NCBI GenBank assembly: GCA_016719645.1
Contig: JADJYS010000008.1
Coordinates: forward strand, 1 to 26,385
DNA: 26,385 nucleotides
Reading direction: 5' to 3'
Source: a bacterium
Lineage (GTDB): Bacteria; Krumholzibacteriota; Krumholzibacteriia; LZORAL124-64-63
Positions 1 to 7,291 of this stretch are shown in pieces; position 1 is the stretch's first letter; each line of letters begins with the position of its first letter. The notes below the pieces were generated by a model. That model did no database searches, was not told the DNA's origin, and saw only the letters and a program-made list of their open reading frames with translations. Both the position numbers and the translations under genes were made by a program.

Positions 1-1002
1 GTCGACCAGGGTGGCGGCCTCGTCGCGGGTCGCTCGGCAGATGCGGCGTCGGGCAGGGCGGCGCCGTCGACGGGGACTCCCACAGCCGCTGCCGGCTTGG
101 ACGACCGGGGCCAGGGTGCGGACCTGACGGCGAGGTAACCCGCAGCGCGCGCCGCGGCCAAGGCCTCGGTGACGGCCGCTTCGCTCACCGCCGGATCCAG
201 TCCACCCAGGACGTCGAAGCGGTAGTCGAGCGCGTGCAACTCGCGCGGCTCCACGCCGAGGCAGCAGCACGGCGGGCCCGCTCAGCCCGTCGTGGGTGAC
301 CAGCAGGGGCCACGGCGGCGGTGCTGCGCCGGCGAGGCGCACCTCGGCGTCGGTGAAGGCGATGCCGGCCAGGTCCCGCAGGCGTGGTCGCGGCAGCGGA
401 AGGTGAAGAGCGAGGGCACCGGGGCGCGACCGTATGGCCGAGGTCCGCCGCGGCGGTCCAGCCGGCGTTGCCGCTGCACCGCCGCCGGTGGCCAGCAGCA
501 GCGCGCGGGCGCGCAGGGGACCGGCGTCGGTCTCAGGCGAAGGCTCCGTCGGCCGCGCGGGCCGCCGAGCGGAGGCCGCAGCCCAGACACAACTCACGCC
601 CGCCTCGCCGGGCGGCGCCTGCAGCTGGGGCGTCGACGACGGTGCGCGAGGAGTCGGTGACCGGGAAGCGGCCGTCGGGCTGGGCGGCAGCTCGACGCCG
701 CGGCGGGCGAACCAGGCGACGGTCTCGGCGGGGCCGAAGCGGGTGAAAGGGCCCATCAGCTACGCCGGCCGCCGCGCGCGGGTAGAACCTCGCCAGCTCG
801 CGCGGGTCGGTGCGCACGTTGGTCACCGTTGCAGCGGCCGCCGCCGCTGATCAGCACCTTGCGCAGGGGCTCGCGGCCGCGCCCAGGACGATCACGCGGG
901 CCGCGGGGCCAGTTCGCGGCAGCGGATGGCGGCGAAGACGCCGGCGGGGCCGGCGCCGGCGACGACCAGGTCGGCCTCGTCGTGGGAACTCGCCCCGGTC
1001 AC
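1..1002 (-). CDS. BaiN/YhiN-type NAD(P)/FAD-dependent flavoprotein, 3' partial, frameshifted
   Basis: Probable FAD-dependent oxidoreductase of the BaiN/HI0933 (TIGR03862-like) family, truncated by the window edge. The N-terminus has the dinucleotide-binding motif VVAGAGPAGVFAA at about residues 13-25. Further along, in changing frames, are the family signatures GRCNVTN (near 820-840), LQPDGRFPVTDSS (near 650-690) and THDGLSGPAVLL (near 252-300). At least three frame changes are needed to join these pieces, so the deposited sequence does not encode one continuous protein. The start is GTG at 1000-1002, sharing a GTGA overlap with the stop of the upstream permease gene, which suggests translational coupling. 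About 330 residues are present where the family usually has about 400. Substrate unknown. The family assignment is fairly sure; intactness is not. Confidence 0.72.
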
Positions 1003-1920
1003 GCCGCCACCTTCTTCGGGGCCGGCGGCCGGTTGTTGAAGACCCCCGCGATCCCCGCCATCACCAGCACGGCGCCGCCGAGGGTCCAGGAAGTGACGGG
1101 TTCGTCCAGGATCAGGTGGCCCAGCAGCACGGCGATGACCGGGTTGGCGTAGGTGTAGGGTCAGCCACCTGCATCGGCAGCAGGCGCAGCGACCCTCACG
1201 TACGAGGTGAAGGCCACGATGGAGCCGAACACGGTCAGGTAGGCCCAGGCCAGCCAGGCCTCGGTGGTGGGCGTCGGGCGCGGCTCGCCGGTCAGGGCGA
1301 TCACCGCCAGGAAGCCCAGGCCGCCGAAGAGCTGCTGCCAGCCCGAGGCGGCCTGGATCGTCAGGCCGGGGCGGCGTCGCGCCATCCAGATCGAACCCGC
1401 GACCCAGGTCAGCGGCGCGATCAGCAGGCCGATGACGGCCCAGACGTCGGCGCTGGTGCCGTGGCGCAGCAGGGGCCACGACAGCAGGCCCACGCCGGCG
1501 AAGCCGATCAGCAGCGATGCGGCCAGCTTGGGCGACGGCGCGCGCCGGTCCAGCGCGGCTCTCGATCAGCGCGCCCCAGATGGGCATGATCCCCACCAGC
1601 AGGGCCGCGATGCCGGAGTCGGCGCGCTGTTCGGCCCAGGTCACCAGACCGTTGCCGCCGACCCACAGCAGCAGGCCCGAGCCGGCCAGCACCAGGCCTC
1701 GGCGCGCGTGGGGCGCAAGCGGTGGCCGCGCAGCGCAGCCCAACCCAGCAGGACCGCGGCGGCGGCCAGGACGCGCAGGCAGGCCAGGTGAAGGGCGGAA
1801 GCCCGCCCCCTCGCGTACGGCGAGGCGGATGGCGAGGTAGGTGCTGCCCCAGACGACGTAGACGACGGCGAGGTGGGCGAGACCCGCGCGGCTGAGCGGC
1901 TGGTCGTGCTGCGGATGAGC
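999..1920 (-). CDS. EamA/DMT-family membrane permease, frameshifted
   Basis: Inner-membrane transporter of the drug/metabolite transporter superfamily (EamA, RhaT-like). The N-terminal signature VYVVWGSTYLAIRLAVREG lies near 1805-1870. Other family pieces follow: GGNGLVTWAEQ with SGIAALLVGIMPIW (about 1580-1660), GLLSWPLL and GLLIAPLTWVAGSIW (about 1390-1490), LAVIALTGEP with AWLAWAYLTVFGSIVAFTSYV (about 1200-1320), and a tail ending NNRPPAPKKVAA at 1002. They sit in different frames, implying at least three single-base indels. Ten helices would be expected for the family. No ATG or GTG is visible next to the first helix, so the left boundary of the protein, near 1920, is approximate and may overlap the end of the GAF gene. 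Substrate cannot be predicted. Confidence 0.75.
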
Positions 1921-2393
1921 CAAAGGGCCCGGTTCCAGATCCGGTCGGTCAGCAGGAGGCACAGCCTCTCGAGGAAGAGCCATTCGCTCCTCCGACTGGA
2001 AGCGGGCGAGCTGGAAGGAGTTGACGTCCAGTTCGGCGACGACCTGGCCGGAGCGGTAGACCGGCAGCACGATCTCGCTGCGCGTGTCCGGATGGCCGGG
2101 CAGGTAGTTCAGCTCCTGGGTGACGTCGTCCACGACGATCGTGATGGCGTGCTCGGCCACTTGCCCGCAGACGCCCTGGCCGATCGCGATGTGCGTCGGG
2201 AGATCCGGCGTATGCGCCGCCCGATGAGGAGCTGCCGCGGGTTGTCGGGGTCGACCAGGAAGAAGGCGACGCAGTCAAAGCCCTCGGCATTGGCGGCGAG
2301 CAGCGCGGTGACCGCCTGCATCTTGTCGTCGGAGCGCAGATCCGCTTCGGCGATCGGGCGGACCTTGCGCGAGCAAGCATCGTAGCGGTTCAC
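1900..2393 (-). CDS. GAF-domain protein related to free-Met-R-sulfoxide reductase, frameshifted
   Basis: Small cytosolic single-GAF protein of about 160 residues. It starts at GTG 2391-2393, seven bases after a strong GGAGGAG Shine-Dalgarno, with N-terminus MNRYDACSRKVRPIAEAD. The core reads FDCVAFFLVDPDNPRQLLIG, then, after a frame change near 2215-2225, GQGVCGQVAEHAITIVVDDV, TRSEIVLPVYRSGQVVAELDVNS, and after another change near 1985, WLFLERLCLLLTDRIWN. The GVCG and SEIVLP patterns resemble free methionine-R-sulfoxide reductase, and GVCG keeps its cysteine. The second cysteine, usually in an ACD context before SEIV, is replaced by PGHP. A reductase role is therefore doubtful and a ligand-binding GAF protein is equally likely. 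The C-terminus runs into the permease gene and its exact stop cannot be placed. Confidence 0.65.
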
Positions 2394-2493
2394 GGCCTTC
2401 CTCCTCCGGAGCCGGATCTCATCAACCTGCTGGCGTTTGAACGGTTGCGCCGGACGCGCCGGGGCGCATCATGACGGCAGTCCCCGCCCCCTG

Positions 2494-3680
2494 TCAAGCC
2501 CCGCCCGCCCAGAGGTGCGCGTACTTGTGGCCGCTGCCGGTGTTGAACAGCAGGACCGTCTCCTCGGGGTGCAGCCGGCCGGCGGCCGCCAGGTCGCGGG
2601 CGGCGGCCGCGGTCGCGCCGCCCTCGGGCGGCGAAGATCCCCCGCGGGCCAGCAGCGCGCAGCCCGCGAGGGCGTCGGCGTCCGTGACGGCGACCGCGGC
2701 GCCGCAGCTCGCGCGCAGGGCGCGCAGCACCAGAAAGTCGCCCACGGCGGACGGCACGCGCAGGCCGTCGGCGAGCGTGGCGGCCCCCTCCCACGGCGCC
2801 GCGAACTCCTCGCCGGCCGTGAACGCGCGCACCAGCGGGGCGCAGCCGTCGCACTGGACGGTGACCAGGCGCGGGCGCGCGGGTCCGATCCAGCCCAGCT
2901 CCTCCAGCTCGTCGAAGGCCTTGGCCATGCCGATCAGACCGGTGCCGCCGCCCGTCGGGTAGACGATGACGTCGGGCAGCCGCCAGCCGAGCTGTTCGGC
3001 CAGCTCGTAGCCCATCGTCTTCTTGCCCTCGAGCCGGTACGGTTCCTTGAGCGTCGAGAGGTCGAAGCCGCCGGCGGCGCGCAGGTCGGCCGCGCGGCGC
3101 GCGGCCGCAGTCGGTGATCAGGCCGTCGGTCAGGATGACCTGCGCCCCGAACGCCCGGCATTCGGCCACGAAGGGGAGCGGGACGTCGCGGGGCATGTAC
3201 ACGCGGGCCGGCAGGCCGGCCAGGGCGGCGTAGGCCGCCAGCGCGCCGGCGGCGTTGCCGGGCCGACGGGGCAGACAGCGCGGTCGCGCCCAGCTCGCGC
3301 GCCCGCGCGACGGCGGCGGCCATGCCGCGGGCCTTGAAGCTGGCCGTGGGGTTCAGGCCCTCGTCCTTGACCAGCAGGCGGGGCAGGCCGAGGGCTTCGC
3401 CGAGGCGGGGGGCGGGCGCCAGCGGGGTCGAGCCCTCGCCCAGGGTCAGGCGATGGGCCGGGTCGCGGACGGGCAGCACCTCGGCCCAGCGCCACAGGTT
3501 GCGGGGGCGCGCGGGCAGTGCGGCGAGGGTGAGGGTGCGGGCGGCGACCGAGAGGTCGTAACGGGCGAGCAGGGGTTTGCCACAGTCCGTGCACAGGTTC
3601 TGCAGGATGTCGGCCTCGTGACGGCGGCCGCAGAGCGGGCACTCGAGGTGGGACAGGGCGCTCTCGGGCTGAAGTTCCAT
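2494..3680 (-). CDS. thrC: Threonine synthase, frameshifted
   Basis: PLP-dependent threonine synthase, which converts O-phospho-L-homoserine to threonine. It starts at ATG 3678-3680. A zinc-ribbon-like N-terminus has Cys14, Cys17, Cys30 and Cys33. LTLGEGSTPL (about 78-87) and NPTASFKARGM follow, with Lys116 the expected Schiff-base lysine. After a frame break near 3270, PARVYMPRDVPLPFVAECRA and QVILTDGLITDC continue the fold. After another near 3110 come DVIVYPTGGGTGLIGMAKA, with the phosphate-binding glycines, and a tail ending NTGSGHKYAHLWAGGA. Near 2635-2650 the frame gives GGSSPPEGG where the family has GIFAAPEG, and shifting one frame restores IFAA, so two compensating indels are likely. 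Total length, about 390 residues, suits the family. Distinguishing it from a related PLP lyase relies on the Zn-ribbon plus GEGSTPL combination. Confidence 0.85.
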
Positions 3681-3727
3681 GCCGATCTCCGGTTAGCGGT
3701 TTCCACGGGAACTCCGCGACCACGGCG

Positions 3728-3756
3728 AGGTTAGCCCCGGACCCGGCCGATGTCCA
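3728..3756 (-). promoter_or_regulatory. Candidate sigma-70-type promoter for threonine synthase
   Basis: Read on the minus strand, TGGACA (3756-3751, 5/6 to the -35 consensus) is followed after exactly 17 bases by TAACCT (3733-3728, 3/6 to the -10). Transcription would begin near 3720, giving a leader of about 40 nt before the ATG at 3680. The spacing is ideal but the -10 is weak, and sigma preference in this lineage is unknown. Confidence 0.35.
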
Positions 3757-3773
3757 GGCCGCGGGGGGACAAT

Positions 3774-3790
3774 CCCGGACACTGTCCGGG
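3774..3790. promoter_or_regulatory. Perfect 8-bp inverted repeat, possible operator
   Basis: CCCGGACA-C-TGTCCGGG is a perfect hyphenated palindrome with 8-bp arms and one central base. It lies in the 187-bp divergent gap between threonine synthase (-) and the sugar aminotransferase (+), 78 bp before the aminotransferase ATG. Its near-zero spacer suits a dimeric protein-binding site better than an RNA hairpin. No regulator gene is in the window. Confidence 0.35.
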
Positions 3791-3867
3791 GCGGATGCCA
3801 TGCTGGCCGCCCGGTTCGGCGCGCCTGGAACAACGACGGTTTCGACCCCCCCGACGAGGACGGACTG

Positions 3868-5025
3868 ATGCGCGATACCTTCCTGCCGTTTTCCCCGCCC
3901 TACATCGGCGACGAGGAGATCGCCGAAGTCGTCGACAGCCTGCGGTCCGGCTGGATCACCACCGGCCCCAAGACCAAACGCTTCGAGAAGGAATTCGCCG
4001 CTTACGTCGGCGCCCCGGCCGCGCTGGCCCTGAGCTCCTGCACCGCCGGCCTGCACACGGCCCTGGTGCTGGGCGGCATCGGGCCCGGCGACGAGGTCAT
4101 CACCACGCCGATCACCTTCACCGCCACCGTGGCGGTCATCGAGCACACCGGCGCGCGGCCCGTCCTGGTCGACGTCGAGCCCGACACCATGAACATCGAC
4201 CCCCGCCTGGTGCGCGAGGCCGTGACCGAGCGCACGCGCGCCGTCATGGCGGTGCACTACGGCGGTCACCCCTGCGACCTCGATCCGCTGCGGGACGTCT
4301 GCCGCGAGCACCGCCTGCTGCTGGTGGAGGACGCCGCGCACGCCGTGCCGGCGAAGTACAAGGGCCGGTTCGTGGGATCCGGCGACAACCCGGTCTCGTT
4401 CTCGTTCTACGCGACGAAGAACCTGACCACCGCCGAGGGCGGCATGCTGACCGGTTCGCCGGCGATGATCGCCCAGGGCGTGGTGGTCAGCCTGCACGGC
4501 ATGGACCGCGACGCCTGGAAGCGCAACGACCGCACCGGCAGCTGGCGCTACGACATCGTCACGCCCGGCTTCAAGTACAACATGACCGACATCCAGGCCG
4601 CCATCGGCCTGCAGCAGCTGCGCCGGCTCGAGGCCATGCACGCCCGCCGCCGCGAGCTCGTCGCCCGCTACAACGCGGCCTTCGGCGACCTGGACGCCTG
4701 CGAGCTGCCGGTCGAGCGGCCCGAGGTGCAGCACGCCTGGCACCTGTACCCGCTGCGGCTGCGCAGCGAGAGGCTCGCCATCACGCGCGACGCCTTCATC
4801 GAGGAGCTGCGCGCCCGCAACATCGGCACCAGCGTCCACTTCATCCCCATCCACACCTTCACGTACTACCGCGAGCGGTACGGCTACCGCCCGCAGGACT
4901 TCCCGGTGGCCCTGGACTGCAGCGAGCGGGAGATCAGCCTGCCGCTGCATCCCGGGCTGAGCGACCGGGACGCGGACGACGTGATCGAGGCGGTGCGGGG
5001 GATCATCGGGGAGAATCGGGCGTAG
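3868..5025 (+). CDS. DegT/DnrJ/EryC1/StrS-family nucleotide-sugar aminotransferase
   Basis: A 385-residue PLP-dependent sugar aminotransferase that would transfer an amino group, normally from glutamate, to a keto-sugar nucleotide. The N-terminus FSPPYIGDEEIAEVVDSLRSGWITTGPKT is typical of the ArnB/PglE-like branch. Asp155 in VEDAAHA should contact the PLP ring nitrogen, and Lys184 in FYATKNLTTAEGGM is the expected Schiff-base lysine. The C-terminal HFIPIHTFTYYRERYGY and EISLPLHPGLSD motifs are complete. The ATG is preceded by GAGGA with 7-nt spacing. The gene is intact and converges on the polymerase gene with a 23-bp tail overlap. Together with the 4,6-dehydratase at the other end of the locus it would give a 4-amino-4,6-dideoxy sugar. 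The exact substrate and stereochemistry cannot be read from sequence. Confidence 0.93.
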   Translation: MRDTFLPFSPPYIGDEEIAEVVDSLRSGWITTGPKTKRFEKEFAAYVGAPAALALSSCTAGLHTALVLGGIGPGDEVITTPITFTATVAVIEHTGARPVLVDVEPDTMNIDPRLVREAVTERTRAVMAVHYGGHPCDLDPLRDVCREHRLLLVEDAAHAVPAKYKGRFVGSGDNPVSFSFYATKNLTTAEGGMLTGSPAMIAQGVVVSLHGMDRDAWKRNDRTGSWRYDIVTPGFKYNMTDIQAAIGLQQLRRLEAMHARRRELVARYNAAFGDLDACELPVERPEVQHAWHLYPLRLRSERLAITRDAFIEELRARNIGTSVHFIPIHTFTYYRERYGYRPQDFPVALDCSEREISLPLHPGLSDRDADDVIEAVRGIIGENRA

Positions 5026-6245
5026 GGCGGGGGGGGCGTGAGGAGGCCCAGTGCGCGGCCGACCCCGCGACGAGGACGTATCCCACCAGGAAGAACATGT
5101 TGAACCCGTAGTAATAGGCAAAGAACGCGATCACGGCGCCATATCCGCAGACGGCATAGAGCAGCGTGTTCATCCAGAGGCCGGCCGCGCCGGCGCGGCG
5201 ATACAGTGCGGTCAGCGACCAGCCGAGCAGCAATGACAGGGCGGCGACTCCCGCGGGGCCCCAATCCCAGCACACTTCCCCGGCGAACGAATACACGTTG
5301 AACGCGTAGGGCCCGATGGCGACATCGGGCAGGTTCTTGGGGACGGGGCCCACGAGGCCCATCAGGCCGCCGAAGATCTTCCAGAACGGCTGCAGCGTGA
5401 CGAAGCCGGGGACGGGCCGCGGCGGCATGTTCCCGCGCACGACCTGCTCCATCGCCGGGAGGGCCCCGGTGAAGTAGTGGTAGGGCCGCTCCAGGAACGC
5501 CAGCGGATCCGGGATGCGCGAGGCCGGAAACTTGGGCGCGCCCACGTCGATCAGCTGGTTGTAGCCGACGAAGAAGGCCAGCACGGCCGCCCCCAGCACC
5601 ATGAGGTGCCTGATCTTCACGGACCAGGGCGACTCCACCGAATGGGCCATCACGCCGCCGAAGAGCGCGAACACGAGATAGGTCTTGTTGCCGGCGAGGA
5701 TCAGCCCCACGAAGGAAAGCGGCACGAGGATCCGGTCGAGCCAGCGGGCTCCGATCCGGCTGCGCTTGATCAGGAACGTCGGGAACACCAGGATGCCGAG
5801 CAGATTCAGGTAGCCGATGAACTGCATCTGGAACTCGTACTCCAGGATCCACATGTTCACCATCAGGTGGCCGGGGCCGTACCGGGTCAGGATGATCGCC
5901 AGAGGCAGGACCCACCCCACCGTGGCCAGGACTGCCGTCGTGTAGAAGAACACGGCGAGACCGTTCGCGTCAGGGGTTGCGGCGGGTGTCGACAGGCCGG
6001 GCCGACCCCAGCAGCGCCCCCAGGGTGAAGGCGGCGAGGGACAGGATCACGATCAGATGGGTCGCGATCGATACCGACGGGTAATGGAGCAGCCGGAGAT
6101 GGTAGAGGACGACCGAGATGCAGTAGCCCCCGGAAAAGAAGAACAGCGGCGTCGCAACGCCGCCGTGGAGACGCAGGGACAGGATGAGGCTGCCGACGAA
6201 GATCAGCCCGAAGACGACGATCCAGATGAGGCCGGACCACGTCAC
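5003..6245 (-). CDS. Oligosaccharide repeat-unit polymerase (Wzy-like), copy 1, one frameshift
   Basis: Multi-pass inner-membrane protein of the O-antigen/oligosaccharide repeat-unit polymerase type, about 413 residues when joined. It starts at GTG 6243-6245 after a G-rich stretch. The first 91 residues hold two to three membrane segments and end in RRNP at a TGA (5970-5972). The remaining 320 or so residues continue in the next frame as DANGLAVFFYTTAVLATVGW. Removing one base from the four-G run at 5973-5976 joins the two exactly where the homologous polymerase at 17327-18574 reads through. Shared landmarks with that copy are EFQMQFIG, the NLxGIL and IKR region, LAGNKTYL, ERPYHYFTGALPAM, LQPFWKIFGG and NVYSFAGEVCWD. 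Either a sequence error or a real inactivating frameshift is possible. The Wzy role is inferred from topology and neighbours. Confidence 0.82.
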
Positions 6246-6270
6246 GTCGCCCCCCCGCTCGAAATCGCGC

Positions 6271-7248
6271 TCACAGCGCGCCCGAGCGCCTGAGCAGGCT
6301 TCCTTCGACGATGCCCAGGGCGATCACGAACCCCAAACAGGTGGCGACGAGCAGGTTCAGCTCAAGGTCGGGCATGATCGGATCGAGCGGAGCGGCGGCG
6401 CGGTCCAGGACGTCGAGCGTCGTCAGGTCGCGCTGCTCTTCCAGCCGCGTCAGTTCGACCTGGCGGCGCAGCTCGACCCAGACGGCGTTCGTGGCCTCTG
6501 CCTCCCGCTGCAACCGCTGGTAACGCTGGTTGAGCAGGGGCGAATCCCGGAATGCGCGGTTGCTTTCCACGAATTCGACCAGCGCGTCCTCGGCGGCCGA
6601 CAGCTCCTCCCGAACGGCCGTCAGGCGCTCTTCGAGGAACCTCAACTGGCGCCCGGCCTTCGAGGTGCTCGCCCCGATGTTGAATCGGTCGAGCCGATCG
6701 ACGAGCGCGTTCGCCATGTCCGCGGCCAGGGCGGGGTCGCGGGGGGCGCGGACCCGCACGATCATGAAACCCGTCGCCTTGTCGCGGACCATGCCGACGA
6801 CCCCGTCACGCAGCTTGGCCGTCAGCTTCGCGCGGGCTCGGCCCTCGTGTCCGGCATCTCCCGGGCGTCGATCGATCCCGAACACCTCGTAGAGCGTCAC
6901 GGGTGCCGGCGATCCCCTGTATGACCATGTGCGGTCGATGACGCTGCTGAGCACATCGTCGGAGACCAGGATCTTGGCATACAGCATCTCGTTGCCGGCG
7001 CCGGACCCGGCGGACAGGCCCGGGACCTCGAAGAGCGAACCCAGCAGACCCAGACGCGCGCCGTCGCTGCGGGGCAGGACGGTGACCGTCGCCTCGTAGA
7101 CCGGCGTCATCAGCAGCGACAACAGCGCCGCGAGCGCCAAGCAGCCGGCCACGACGGCAACGACGAGCTTCCAGCGCCGGGTCGCCTCGCGGACCAGTTG
7201 GAGGATCGCCGTGGTCGGCACCCGGTCTCGGTCGTTCTCTTGCATCAT
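6271..7248 (-). CDS. Wzz-family chain-length determinant / polysaccharide co-polymerase
   Basis: A 325-residue inner-membrane protein with the classic Wzz layout. A first membrane helix spans about residues 27-48 and is followed by PVYEATVTVLP. A periplasmic domain follows, with a probable coiled coil at about 200-275 rich in Glu, Arg and Leu. A proline-rich PLDPIMPD motif at 287-294 leads into a second membrane helix at 297-316. It would set chain length or couple polymerisation to export. There is no cytoplasmic tyrosine-kinase domain, and none is encoded nearby, so it resembles Wzz rather than a complete Wzc. Two adjacent ATG codons begin the frame (7246-7248 and 7243-7245). GAAAGG lies 3 nt before the first and 6 nt before the second, so the second may be used. 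It lies 43 bp after the exporter gene and 25 bp before polymerase copy 1, probably in one operon. Confidence 0.9.
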   Translation of the reverse strand: MMQENDRDRVPTTAILQLVREATRRWKLVVAVVAGCLALAALLSLLMTPVYEATVTVLPRSDGARLGLLGSLFEVPGLSAGSGAGNEMLYAKILVSDDVLSSVIDRTWSYRGSPAPVTLYEVFGIDRRPGDAGHEGRARAKLTAKLRDGVVGMVRDKATGFMIVRVRAPRDPALAADMANALVDRLDRFNIGASTSKAGRQLRFLEERLTAVREELSAAEDALVEFVESNRAFRDSPLLNQRYQRLQREAEATNAVWVELRRQVELTRLEEQRDLTTLDVLDRAAAPLDPIMPDLELNLLVATCLGFVIALGIVEGSLLRRSGAL

Positions 7249-7291
7249 CGGCCTTTCGCCGTGTCCGGCCTGATTGCAGGCGCGCCGAACC

